A stretch of DNA of 64,000 nucleotides from Pedobacter sp. WC2423 (GTDB lineage Bacteria > Bacteroidota > Bacteroidia > Sphingobacteriales > Sphingobacteriaceae), in NCBI RefSeq assembly GCF_040822065.1, contig NZ_CP162005.1, positions 5,146,001-5,210,000 on the forward strand. The letters are read 5' to 3'. The notes beneath the pieces are model-generated. The model searched no databases, had not been told where the DNA came from, and was given only the letters and a program-made list of their open reading frames with translations. Within the stretch, counting starts at the first letter, position 1; every line of letters starts with the position of its first letter. Positions 27,592 to 37,700 of the stretch are shown here, one piece after another. The translations under genes and the position numbers were made by a program.

Positions 27592-28317
27592 TTAAGACTT
27601 CAAAGTGTGTTTCCTTAGAAAATCAAGGAACACACTTTTGTACTTATCACCTATCTGATAACTTTGCCCCGGTGCCAGTCTTGCAATATTTCCATCCACA
27701 CGATCCAGGTAATTCAAAGAGATAATAATCGACTTGTTAATCCTGAAAAAGATATCCATGATCTGCAATTTATCCTCCATTGCTTTAAGACCAATATAAG
27801 TTATTTCATGGCCAGTAGTGGTATGGATCATGATATAATTTAACATCGCCTCGATATAAACAATATCACTATATTTTATCTTGATAAAACTGCTCTTCTG
27901 TCCGCCTTTAATAAATAGAAATTGCTGTTCGTCCCTTTGCAGTTTGATAATATCCTGATGCTTAAGCGTCAGATCTTCTACTTTCTGTGTAAAGGAAATA
28001 TAACTGACAGGTTTAAGCAGATAGCCATCCGCTTTAGCTTGAAAAGCTTCCGGCGCATAACTTCTGTGCGCAGTTACATACACAAGGAAATGGCAATAGT
28101 TATTTAATATTTCGGCAGCATCTATTCCATTAAGGACAGCCATGCTGATATCTGAAAAGATAATATCAACATGTTCTGCTTCCTGTAAATAGGCAATCGC
28201 CTGCCTGGCATCCGGAAAACTCTGTACTAAGTTCAGATGAGGTACCTGTGCAATCAACTCACTTAACTCATCAATAGCATGAGGTTCGTCGTCAATAACA
28301 ATACAGCTCATTATCAT
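27592..28317 (-). CDS. LytTR-family response regulator
   Basis: 241 residues. The receiver has the acidic pair DDE at 9-11, phospho-acceptor Asp56 (IIFSDISM) and Lys102 (YLLKPVS). The C-terminal LytTR domain (IVYIEAMLNYIMIHT, FFRINKSIIISLNYLD) binds DNA through beta-strand loops. It pairs with the LytS-type kinase downstream. The likely targets are the LanB operon and the precursor gene that sits between them. An alternative start two codons later (MSCIVIDDE) is equally possible. Confidence 0.9.
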   Translation of the reverse strand: MIMSCIVIDDEPHAIDELSELIAQVPHLNLVQSFPDARQAIAYLQEAEHVDIIFSDISMAVLNGIDAAEILNNYCHFLVYVTAHRSYAPEAFQAKADGYLLKPVSYISFTQKVEDLTLKHQDIIKLQRDEQQFLFIKGGQKSSFIKIKYSDIVYIEAMLNYIMIHTTTGHEITYIGLKAMEDKLQIMDIFFRINKSIIISLNYLDRVDGNIARLAPGQSYQIGDKYKSVFLDFLRKHTLKS

Positions 28318-28676
28318 ACGCTATTATTTTTATTGTTTTAAGGTCTAATTGAAGCATATAAATATACAAGCAATAATGTAATGATTGATGCTTTTTAGTG
28401 AAATATGAGCCTTTTATATAAAATTATACGCGATTAATATAAAATTTTCCCCATCCATAGCCCTGACCCATACCTTGTGTTTAAACAGCTAAATCAATTA
28501 CGTGCAGCTATTATTACAGATCTTTTTTACATATCATATCAATTATAACTTGCCTGGTTATATAGATAAATACTGATGAAGAACAATAAATGGAACTGCA
28601 TGAGTATGCAAATTGCAACGCTCATGCACCTTTCATTTATAAGGAAGCAACATCAACCATAAAAAATATCCTACCT
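28318..28676. other. Intergenic region upstream of the LytTR regulator and TetR gene
   Basis: AT-rich, 359 bp. I looked on both strands for a second precursor with a KKLxL-type leader and found none, and no promoter could be assigned with confidence. A weak open frame precedes the TetR start (in frame from 28590), but it lacks similarity to anything. Confidence 0.45.
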
Positions 28677-29261
28677 ATGAAAAACAAGGAGAATACAAAA
28701 AGAAAGTTATTAGATGCAGTAGGTGTGATCCTTAAAAAGGATGGCTTTGGCGGATTGGGTGTTAATAAGGTAGCTAAATTAGCAGGGGTTTCAAAAATCC
28801 TTATTTACCGCTATTTTGGAGATTTCAATGAACTCGTGAAATCTTGCGTAGTGGAAAATAACTTCTGGACAAACAATCTGACAGAGCCAGCTGCGTCTGA
28901 AGATACTTCACTTTCTATGCAGCAATCAATCAATTTGCTGCTTAAAGAAAGGTTTAATTATTTTTATGATCATTGCCAGATGCAGGCAGCGTTATTAAAT
29001 GATACTTCTGATTACCATATCGTAATTAAGAAAAGAGCTGGCAGCAACCGGTTACTCAAAAGAAAATTACAGCCAGCAAAAGAGCAGGGATCTGATAATT
29101 GCATTACTTATTTTAATATCGTTTCTACGCTGCTTGTTGCCGGTACTAACCATCTTGTTTTAGGAAGTCCTGCCGAAACTAAAAATGAATTGCAGCATTC
29201 TATGGAAAAGATTGTGGAATGGACATTCGGAGATGTTATAAACGATAAGGATTACAATTAA
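28677..29261 (+). CDS. TetR-family transcriptional regulator
   Basis: 194 residues from MKNKENTKRK; the frame is open from 28590 but TetR proteins start just before the first helix. The N-terminal DNA-binding domain is clear: LLDAVGVILKKDGFGGLGVNKVAKLAGVS (quoted key part VNKVAKLAGVSKILIYRYFG). The C-terminal ligand domain is not informative. No divergent target is apparent; mgtE follows 93 bp downstream in the same direction, and an autoregulatory role or one outside the window is also possible. Confidence 0.82.
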   Translation: MKNKENTKRKLLDAVGVILKKDGFGGLGVNKVAKLAGVSKILIYRYFGDFNELVKSCVVENNFWTNNLTEPAASEDTSLSMQQSINLLLKERFNYFYDHCQMQAALLNDTSDYHIVIKKRAGSNRLLKRKLQPAKEQGSDNCITYFNIVSTLLVAGTNHLVLGSPAETKNELQHSMEKIVEWTFGDVINDKDYN

Positions 29262-29354
29262 TTATACTTTACGTAATGCGTTTTTAAAAATAAAACATCA
29301 CTTTTGCAATCTTGGTAAAGCAAAAGAAACATGTAAATAATAAAAGCGCTATTT

Positions 29355-30728
29355 ATGGAAGAAAAGGTTGTTGAAGAAGTTGTTGAACTAATTGAGCGTG
29401 AAGGCGATGAACAGTTAAGGGAATATTTAGACGCGCTTAATATCTCGGACGTTGAACATCTTATAGACGAACTTCCTCAATATGCGGTTAAATTCATAGA
29501 TACCCTGTCTGTAAAAAGGGCAGTTAACGTTTTTAGAATTCTGGATTTTCCTACTCAGGAAAAGATTATAAAGAAACTTCCCGGAGAAAAACTTGCACAG
29601 CTTATTAATTTACTGCCTCCTGATGATAGAACTTCATTGTTCTCTGAACTTAAAGGAGATGCGGTAAAGAAATTAATCATTTTACTGCCAGCTAAAGACA
29701 GGGTAGAAGCCCTCTCTCTGCTCGGTTATAAAGAGGATAGTGTCGGGCGATTAATGACGCCTGATTATATCGCTGTGAAAACGGACTGGACTGTAAAAAG
29801 AGTTCTGGAACATATCAGGAAATACGGCAAGGATTCGGAAACGATTGATGTGATCTACGTCATCGACGAAAACGGTATTTTACTTGATGATATCAGGATC
29901 AGGGAGATTTTACTCGCTAATCCTGAAGTTCCTGTCGGAGAACTTACCGATAACAGGTCTATCGCGCTGAATGCAAATGATCCGCAGGAAGAAGCTATTA
30001 ATGTCTTCAGGATGAATAACAGGGTGGCTTTACCGGTAACAGATGATAATCATGTGCTGCTAGGTATTGTCACTGTTGATGATATTTTGTGGATTGCAAA
30101 CGAGGAATACACAGAAGATATGCACAAAATAGGGGGTACCCAGGCACTGGATGAACCTTATCTTGATATGCCTATTTTCGGGCTGTTTAAAAGACGGATT
30201 GGCTGGCTGGTTGTACTTTTCCTTGGAGAGATGCTGACGGCAACAGCAATGGCGCATTTTGAGGCAGATATCGCTAAAGCGGTTGTGCTGGCGATGTTCG
30301 TTCCATTGATTATATCCAGTGGTGGTAATAGTGGCTCTCAGGCTTCAACGCTGATTATTCAGGCGATGGCATTGGGCGAAATTACGATAGGCGACTGGTG
30401 GCGTGTCATGCGCAGGGAGATCATCTCAGGATTAATGCTGGGGCTGGTATTGGGTTCAATAGGTTTCCTGAGGATTTTTATCTGGACATTGTTCTCTAAT
30501 TTATATGGACCGCATTGGGCATTGATAGGGGTTACGGTAGGTGTAGCGCTTGTAGGTGTTGTATTATGGGGTTCTCTTGCAGGTTCGATGTTACCGCTAT
30601 TGCTTAAAAAGCTTGGTGCTGACCCTGCAACTTCATCGGCTCCTTTTGTAGCTACGCTGGTTGACGTTACCGGACTGATTATTTATTTCTCAGTAGCGGT
30701 TATGTTCCTGACCGGGGTCTTATTGTAA
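29355..30728 (+). CDS. mgtE: Magnesium transporter MgtE
   Basis: 457 residues with the MgtE layout. An N-terminal superhelical domain (DALNISDVEHLIDELP), two CBS domains starting at VGRLMTPDYI, a plug helix and five transmembrane helices follow. The pore signature SGGNSGSQASTLIIQAMALGEI region (key GGNSGSQAST) and a C-terminal D in VDVTGLIIY contribute to the Mg2+ selectivity site. It is a cytoplasmic-Mg2+-gated channel in the inner membrane. It is monocistronic, with a strong terminator 38 bp after the stop. Confidence 0.95.
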   Translation: MEEKVVEEVVELIEREGDEQLREYLDALNISDVEHLIDELPQYAVKFIDTLSVKRAVNVFRILDFPTQEKIIKKLPGEKLAQLINLLPPDDRTSLFSELKGDAVKKLIILLPAKDRVEALSLLGYKEDSVGRLMTPDYIAVKTDWTVKRVLEHIRKYGKDSETIDVIYVIDENGILLDDIRIREILLANPEVPVGELTDNRSIALNANDPQEEAINVFRMNNRVALPVTDDNHVLLGIVTVDDILWIANEEYTEDMHKIGGTQALDEPYLDMPIFGLFKRRIGWLVVLFLGEMLTATAMAHFEADIAKAVVLAMFVPLIISSGGNSGSQASTLIIQAMALGEITIGDWWRVMRREIISGLMLGLVLGSIGFLRIFIWTLFSNLYGPHWALIGVTVGVALVGVVLWGSLAGSMLPLLLKKLGADPATSSAPFVATLVDVTGLIIYFSVAVMFLTGVLL

Positions 30729-30765
30729 ATAAAGACTGATTTTTACTAAAAAATACTTTTCTGAT

Positions 30766-30796
30766 AAGCGCGCCAATTCTGGTGCGCTTTTTTTTT
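30766..30796 (+). terminator. mgtE terminator
   Basis: Nine-bp stem AAGCGCGCC (30766-30774)/GGTGCGCTT (30781-30789) with one G-T pair, a 6-nt loop and a run of eight or more T. Confidence 0.85.
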
Positions 30797-30961
30797 GCCT
30801 TTTTGCAGACTTTCTTCCACGCTGTACACCATATAGCAAACATTTTATTGCTGAGTATAAGTGAAAATATCTATCATTCAGGCCTTTTCTTAATATAGTC
30901 ACAACTGTGTTGTCCACGTCAATAACAAATTGATACAAAACCATATTGACATTTAGTTCGA

Positions 30962-30983
30962 TTGTAATACAATGATATTACAA
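30962..30983. repeat. Short inverted repeat
   Basis: TTGTAATA (30962-30969) and TATTACAA (30976-30983), 6 bp apart; a possible operator in the Rhs upstream region. Confidence 0.4.
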
Positions 30984-31010
30984 CAGGGACTTTGGCTGTG
31001 TCTGGTTGCA

Positions 31011-31071
31011 GTTTGAAGCAGGTTTGATACGCCTCGACCCGTATCAAACCCGCTTCAAACCCGTATCAAAC
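31011..31071. repeat. Long inverted repeat with extra direct copy
   Basis: Twenty-one-bp arms at 31011-31031 and 31040-31060, one mismatch, 8-bp spacer. Each arm joins two units, GTTTGAAGC and GGTTTGATACG. A third copy of the inner unit, CCGTATCAAAC, follows at 31061-31071. There is no T-run, so this does not look like a terminator. A dispersed genomic repeat (REP-like) is possible. Confidence 0.7.
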
Positions 31072-31365
31072 TGCTGGAGAACCCAAACAGTAACCCGCTT
31101 GTAATGTGCGTTAAAAGCATGCAGACTAGTACTTGAATAGTATAGAAATACGGTTGAACAGGCATAAATAGGTAGAAAAGACAATTTTCCTGGTCAGGAT
31201 GATCTTCGGAATTCTCAACTCTGATGTTAAAAAAATAGAAACAAAAGAGAAAATGTGAAAAAAAAGAAGATCGGCATAGGAGATCGTGTTGTAAAAGTAT
31301 ACTGTATATAGTATAGGGATATATCTTTTTGAATCCAGATTCTTACAATTAAACTTATAATAGAC

Positions 31366-34300
31366 ATGAAAACGCTTCTCAAACCATCTCTGTTCTGCTT
31401 TCTTTTTAGTCTCATTTTTGACCCTGCTGTTTTTGCCCAGGTAGGGTTACTAAATTCTGTTCAGCAACCACTCTCTCCCAATGCTGCCGCGCTGGGTAAG
31501 TTTGTAGAAATGCCTGTCGGGAGTTTCAATGGAACTCCTGAGATCAATATCCCCCTGTATGAATTTAATAGTAACAGTTTTACTGTTCCTGTTTCTTTAT
31601 CCTATCATGCTTCGGGGATAAAAGTCCGTGAAATACCAGGCTGGGTAGGTGCTGGTTTCCTGCTGAATGCAGGAGGGGCAATCGTTCGCGTAGTGCGCGG
31701 TTTGCCGGATGGCATGGAATCTCCTGGCGGAATTGATGTGAGTAATGTGGGTTACAAAAATGCGATCGGGTTGCCGGGGAATGAAGGCTTAACATGGCTG
31801 GACGGAAGAATGGATAAAGATGTTTCCTCGGATGTTCCTTTTAATAAGGTCGATATGGAATTCGATGAATTTTATTACAATTTCATGGGTTATACCGGGA
31901 GTTTTATGTTTACCAACCAGGGAACTGTCATGATGAAAACAGCCAGTAACCTGAAGGTTGAATTTTCCGTGGATAATTTTAAAATCACTGATGCTAAAGG
32001 AATGATTTATGAGTTTAAACAGTATGAATCCCAAGCTAATAGCCCGCACTGGTACATTAGCAGCTGGTATCTGACCAAAGCTATCAATCCTTTTAAGAAT
32101 GAAACTATAGAGTTTAAATATGAACCTTTTGGCCTGATTAATCCTTATCGTATCAGCAATGGCCCGGTAATTTATTATGACCAGGTATTTGACTTTAATA
32201 ACTCACCGAAAACTCCTGCCGGGATCCAAAACCCGGGATGTGAACAGCAGGGGTCAGAGCGGGTGATGGCCAATCCGCTCAATTCTGATAATCTTTTCTT
32301 AAAGCAGATTATTCATCAAACAGATACGCTTAAGTTTTATATCGATAAAACAAAGCGTACGGATGTATATAAGGTCAGGCTGGACAGTATAAAAGTTTTC
32401 AGCAGAAATACGATGGTCCATAAGGCTAGTTTCAATTATACCTATAGTGATACGGTAACCACAGACTCGCTGAATAAGAAAATGCTCCTAAAGAGTGTGA
32501 AAATTGACGATCAGAAGCCTTATTATTTTGATTATTACGGCAGTTATATGAGCAGGATGATGCCCGGTATTGTAGGGGAGGGTGCTGATATGTGGGGCTA
32601 TTATAATGGGGAGAATTTCCCTTTCGGGCAAGGCGGGCACCGGATTTTCCCAAGGTATGGCTATAAGGATATTCCTACTTATAGCAGTGACCGCAATAGC
32701 AGTTACAGTAATGCAGACTGGAGATATGCACAGATTGGCTCTTTACAGAAAATCACTTATCCTACAGGTGGTAAAACGGAATTTGAATATGAGGGGCATG
32801 ATTTTATTTCTGACGTCTTTTTTGCCGGTGTTGTATTTATCCCAGATTCTTTAAGGATTTCGGCAGCCGGGTCCTTCGCCTCCACGCCTAATTTAAAACC
32901 ATGGACCTATGCCAACGAGTTTACCATTCATCAGGATCAAACCGCAACTGTCAATACCACGATTGGCCTTTCTGCTGCCGTTATAGATCTGACCACTTAC
33001 CGTAACTATTTATATAACAGTATGAACCCGGCAGAACAGGAAGGAAAAGTACGTTTGTATAAATTTAACCAGGTGACTAAAGTATTTGATCTGCTGGAAA
33101 GCCGGGTTTTTAATCCTGTCACCGTAATTGGTAATCCGGCTACAAACCTGGCTTTTACCCTTGCCATGCCAGGCGGGACTTCTGCAGAAAGCCATACCCG
33201 GTTTTTAACAGAGGGGAGATATAAGCTGGAAACTGTAATTAATAGTTTAGGGGTCAGGGCACTGATCACTGTAAACAATAAATTCTCTTACAGAAAGCCC
33301 GGTGTAAATAATGTATATAATATGGGTGGGATCAGGATTAAAAAAATCAGGTTTACCAGTCCTGTAAATTCGTCGTCCTTTGAGAAAAGTTATGATTACA
33401 ATTACCTGGGAAAAACTTCCGGGAAACTGCTTACCCCTTATGAATGTGTCAACACCTGGACTTATGTGGGGGAATACCGGGCACTAACTTATATCAATGG
33501 TCAGCCTTATACCAATATCGCCCCGCAGTATTGCAGGTATTTTAAAATTTACCACAACAATACTATTCCATTGGGCAGTGGAAAAAATGGCCCGATAGGT
33601 TATGACCACGTCACTGAAAAGATGAATGATGGCAGAAAAACAGTGATGGAGTTTTCTGCACTTGCTGATGAGTATGTAGCTGAGGAGCAGGGACTATTAT
33701 GGAAGGACAATGCTGCCTGGAGAGGGAATTTGAAAAGTGTGGATTATTATGATGGCAATAACCGGAAAATAAAAAGAGAGGTGTATACCGTGATCAATAC
33801 TTTTAGTAATCCTGCTGATGCACCGGTTACAAAGAGTGCTTATCTGACTGGAATCCAGCCCCCGGGTGCGGGTCAAAATGTAAGTCAATGGTGGGCCGAG
33901 ATACCTGTCAGGCAGGATAATGTGGTTCCGGGCAGGGATTCTGTACTTTATTTCAATGGTGCGGATACTTTAAAAGAGGTCACTAAATACACCTATGACA
34001 ACAAGCTTTATCCTGTAGCTTCAAAAATTACAAAGATTAATTCAATGGGTGACAGCACAGTCACATATTTAAAGTATCCCTATGATTATACGATCAGCGG
34101 GGCTACTTCAGTTCCGTTTTCTCAGGGCGTCAAACTCCTTCAGACCAAAAACGTGGTTTCCCAGCCCGTAGAAACTTATATGAGCAGGTATACTGCCGGG
34201 GTACCAAAAGTAGTGGGGGCGCAACTGGTGGCTTTCAAAGCTACTTTGCCAGTTCCTGATACAGTATATAGCCTTAACAATCCGTCTGGACTGACAAACT

Positions 34301-34767
34301 TTATTCCTGCAAATTTTACAGTCAGCGCTGCCAGTAAGGATAGCCGTTACCTGCGTAAACTATTATTTAACAAGTATGACAATGGTAATGTGGTAGAACA
34401 AAGTAAGTATGGCGAACCTAAAGAAGTACTCCTCTGGGGATATCGGAGGAGGTTTATTGTGGCCAGGGTACAGAACAGTGATTACAATACAGTCATTGCA
34501 CTTGTAGATACTAACGTGATTAACAATCCTTCCAGTGATGCGGCGATGCGGACAGAGCTTCAAAAGATCAGAACCGGACTGGCCATTACTAGTCCCAAAG
34601 CGAAGGTAACCAGCTATACTTTTTCTCCTTTGATTGGGATGACCAGTTCAACTGATCCCGGAGGAGAAACTGTCTATCAAGAATATGATAGCTATGGCAG
34701 GTTAAAGCGGACAAAGGATCATAGCGGTAATGTTAAAGAAAATGCATGGTATAATTATAAACCTTAA
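31366..34767 (+). CDS. Secreted Rhs/SpvB-type scaffold protein
   Basis: 1133 residues with a signal peptide ending VFAQ. The N-terminal ~120 residues (NIPLYEFNSNSFTVPVSLSY, VREIPGWVGAGFLLNAGG) form the scaffold found at the start of Bacteroidota Rhs proteins. The bulk is beta-rich, and the C-terminus enters YD repeats (YDSYGRLKRTKDHSGNVKE). It ends 4 bp before the second Rhs gene and probably forms the first half of a split two-chain toxin shell with it. No toxin tail is attached here. It is likely exported across the inner membrane by its signal peptide; the later route is unknown. Confidence 0.85.
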   Translation: MKTLLKPSLFCFLFSLIFDPAVFAQVGLLNSVQQPLSPNAAALGKFVEMPVGSFNGTPEINIPLYEFNSNSFTVPVSLSYHASGIKVREIPGWVGAGFLLNAGGAIVRVVRGLPDGMESPGGIDVSNVGYKNAIGLPGNEGLTWLDGRMDKDVSSDVPFNKVDMEFDEFYYNFMGYTGSFMFTNQGTVMMKTASNLKVEFSVDNFKITDAKGMIYEFKQYESQANSPHWYISSWYLTKAINPFKNETIEFKYEPFGLINPYRISNGPVIYYDQVFDFNNSPKTPAGIQNPGCEQQGSERVMANPLNSDNLFLKQIIHQTDTLKFYIDKTKRTDVYKVRLDSIKVFSRNTMVHKASFNYTYSDTVTTDSLNKKMLLKSVKIDDQKPYYFDYYGSYMSRMMPGIVGEGADMWGYYNGENFPFGQGGHRIFPRYGYKDIPTYSSDRNSSYSNADWRYAQIGSLQKITYPTGGKTEFEYEGHDFISDVFFAGVVFIPDSLRISAAGSFASTPNLKPWTYANEFTIHQDQTATVNTTIGLSAAVIDLTTYRNYLYNSMNPAEQEGKVRLYKFNQVTKVFDLLESRVFNPVTVIGNPATNLAFTLAMPGGTSAESHTRFLTEGRYKLETVINSLGVRALITVNNKFSYRKPGVNNVYNMGGIRIKKIRFTSPVNSSSFEKSYDYNYLGKTSGKLLTPYECVNTWTYVGEYRALTYINGQPYTNIAPQYCRYFKIYHNNTIPLGSGKNGPIGYDHVTEKMNDGRKTVMEFSALADEYVAEEQGLLWKDNAAWRGNLKSVDYYDGNNRKIKREVYTVINTFSNPADAPVTKSAYLTGIQPPGAGQNVSQWWAEIPVRQDNVVPGRDSVLYFNGADTLKEVTKYTYDNKLYPVASKITKINSMGDSTVTYLKYPYDYTISGATSVPFSQGVKLLQTKNVVSQPVETYMSRYTAGVPKVVGAQLVAFKATLPVPDTVYSLNNPSGLTNFIPANFTVSAASKDSRYLRKLLFNKYDNGNVVEQSKYGEPKEVLLWGYRRRFIVARVQNSDYNTVIALVDTNVINNPSSDAAMRTELQKIRTGLAITSPKAKVTSYTFSPLIGMTSSTDPGGETVYQEYDSYGRLKRTKDHSGNVKENAWYNYKP

Positions 34768-34771
34768 AATC

Positions 34772-37700
34772 ATGAACAGAGCTTTTTTATACCAGATATC
34801 AGTGATTTCTTGCTTCCTGATGTTGTTGCCATGTTTTTTTAGTCAGGTGATGGCGCAGTCTTCAGATCAGAATTATATCCAGACTGTTAAAGTACGGGTA
34901 AGCGGTTTAACCACAGAAGCAGCGGTCAGCAGTGCGATGAGCAATAAAAACAATGCGCAGGTCACCATCCAGTACCTGGACGGGCTTGGAAGGCCAATGC
35001 AGGTGGTACAGCGGCAAGGCAGCCCGCTGGGCAAGGATATAATTCAGCCCATTGCCTATGATAGTCTTGGCCGCGAGATTAAATCTTATCTGCCTTATGT
35101 CTCTGGGGTAAGCAGTGGGATTTACCAGCCGGGTGCACTGAGCGGGCAGCAGGCCTTTTACAATAGCCCGCCTACCGGTGTGGTCGGTATTCCCAGCATA
35201 TCCGGGCAGGCAGCTTACTCGGAAACCAAATTCGAGGCTTCTGCTCTGAACAGGGTACAGCAGCAGGGGTTCCCCGGTGCGGACTGGAAAATTGGTGGCA
35301 CCCATACCAGGAAGCAGGGATATGGGTTTAACGGGGCCAATGACGTGCGGTTATGGAAGATGACAGATACCGGGGCTGTGGGGACTACTTATTTCCCTAA
35401 AGCCAGACTATATACAGATACTCTGGCAGATGAAAATGGGAATAAAAATATCACCTACACAGACCTCGAGGGTAAAGTTATTTTAAAAAGGGTTCAGGAC
35501 AACAGTGGTTACCTCAGTACCTATTATGTATATGACGAGCTGAATAACCTGAGGTATGTGATTCCACCGGGCTTTATAGCTGCCGTGTTTTCCGAGAGTA
35601 ATGCAAGCTTTGACCGCTACATCTATGCTTATCATTATAATGGCAAAAGACAGGTCATAGAGAAGAAAATCCCGGCAAGGGGCTGGGATTATATGGTTTA
35701 TAACAGGATTGACCACCTGGTGATGTCCCAGACTGCTACCCAGCGGGCCAATGCACCCCAGGAGTGGACGATCTTTAAATTCGATGAACTTGGCCGCCCG
35801 GTATTAAGCGGGATTTATGTCCATACAGGCAGTGCCGCTAATACCAGTTACAGGACGGTTCAGCAGGCAGCTGTCGATGTCAATAGTAATTATTGGGAAA
35901 ACAGTACCCTGACCGGTACAGGGTATACGGCCAATACTTATCCCACCAGCTGGGCCAGCACCTTAAGCATCAATTATTATGACAATTACAATTTCCCCGG
36001 GGGGACGACTTATAGTTATGCTGCGGCCAGCACAATGACCAATGGGCTTTTGACCGGCACTAAAATCAATGTACTGGGTACCTCAAACCTGCTGTTAAGT
36101 CTCAATTTCTATAACAACAAGGGACAGCTGGAAAAATACTTCAGCCAGCATTACCGGGGCGGTGTAGTGAGTACCGGTAATTATGACGAGGTCAGTAGTA
36201 CCTATCTGTTTAGCGGTGAACTGGCCACCAGCACGAGGAAACATTTTGCAGGAGGCAGCCAGGCCGTGCAAATTGCGATGCGTTATCTATATGACCACAT
36301 GGGGCGCAAAACGAAAACCTACCAGCAGATGGATACCAATACAGAAGTGCTGCTTTCGGAAATCGCCTACAATGAACTCGGACAGCCCTATACCAAAAGT
36401 TTGCATAACGGTTTGCAGACCACGACATTCAGCTACAACAGCCGGGGCTGGTTAACAGGCAGTTCTACACCGCTTTTTGCGCTGCAGCTCAAATACAATG
36501 ATGGCAGTATCCCGTGCTACAATGGTGACATTACCGAACAAAGATGGGGAACGCCTGGAAGCCTGGGCAAGTCTTATACCTATAGCTATGATAAACTTAG
36601 CCGGCTGACCGACGGGGTTTCCGGAACAGGTAACCATGAAAAGGAAATCAGTTATGATGTGATGGGCAATATCCTCTCGCTCAAAAGGGATGCAGCGGTA
36701 CAGAACTACACCTATACCGGTAACCGGTTAAATAGTGTTAGTGGTGGTGTTAGCCGGTCATATACCTATGATGTGAACGGCAATGCACTGACTGACGGGA
36801 TCAGCACGATCACTTATAATTTCCTGGATCTTCCAGCGACAGTGACCAGTGGAGGGGTAACCACTGCTTATACCTATGATGGGGCAGGAAATAAGTTAAG
36901 AAAGGTCACCGGTTCAGCAGTGACTGAATATATTGCCGGGATACAATATACAGGAAGCACCATTGATTTTATTCTGACTGAAGAAGGACTGGTGAGAAAA
37001 AGCGGGTCAAATTATTTATATCAGTATGATTTGAAAGACCATCTGGGCAATAGCAGGTTGTCATTTGATATTTTTAACAATGCGCCCCGTGAAGTACAGC
37101 ACGATGATTATTATCCTTTTGGGAAGGCGTTTAACAGCTGGACATTTGGTCAGCGAAATAATTATCTTTATAATAGCAAGGAGTTACAGGGAGAATGGGG
37201 AAGATACGATTATGGGGCAAGGTTCTATGACCCGGTAATAGGGCGTTTCAATACAGTAGACCGATTAAGTGAAGTAAGTAGACGTTTTTCACCCTATATC
37301 TATGGTAACAATAATCCAATCAGATTTATCGATCCCGATGGTATGGCTGTTGAGGATATGGTTGATGGTGTTAGATATACTGGGGATGATGCTATATCAG
37401 CTTTTAATCAATTAAAGTCGCAGCTTAGATCTTCCCAAAATAGTGATGGTGGTAAGAAAAAAAAAGGCAAAGATAAAGTTCCTTTATCAGGATCTGAACA
37501 GATCGCAATAGGATTGAGAAATTATGGTGGTGATTATTCTGGTAGTGCGTTTGATTGGGCAATGTATTCTTTGGATCAACTTAACCAATTTAATCCTATA
37601 GCTAATGTTTGGGATGGAATAACTGGTTCAATAGATGGCACTGATAGGCTCGGTAATCCTCAGAGTGATTTCGAAACGGGCTTAAAGTATGCTTCCAGTA

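Larger units (their letters stand above)
30797..31365. other. 569-bp gene-free region before the Rhs genes
   Basis: Besides the two inverted repeats listed separately, it holds TATACT (31298-31303) and AGTATA (31310-31315) as a 6-bp-arm dyad 51 bp before the Rhs ATG, a possible operator. A minus-strand open frame at 30720-30944 runs through the mgtE terminator and is not accepted as a gene. Confidence 0.4.

Noticed and set aside
30720..30944. Minus-strand frame of 74 codons after mgtE
   Set aside because: Runs through the mgtE terminator hairpin and has a low-complexity basic middle; no support as a gene, though a gene remnant is not excluded.
31011..31071. CRISPR-like repeat
   Set aside because: Only three partial copies with no regular spacers; it is an inverted repeat.
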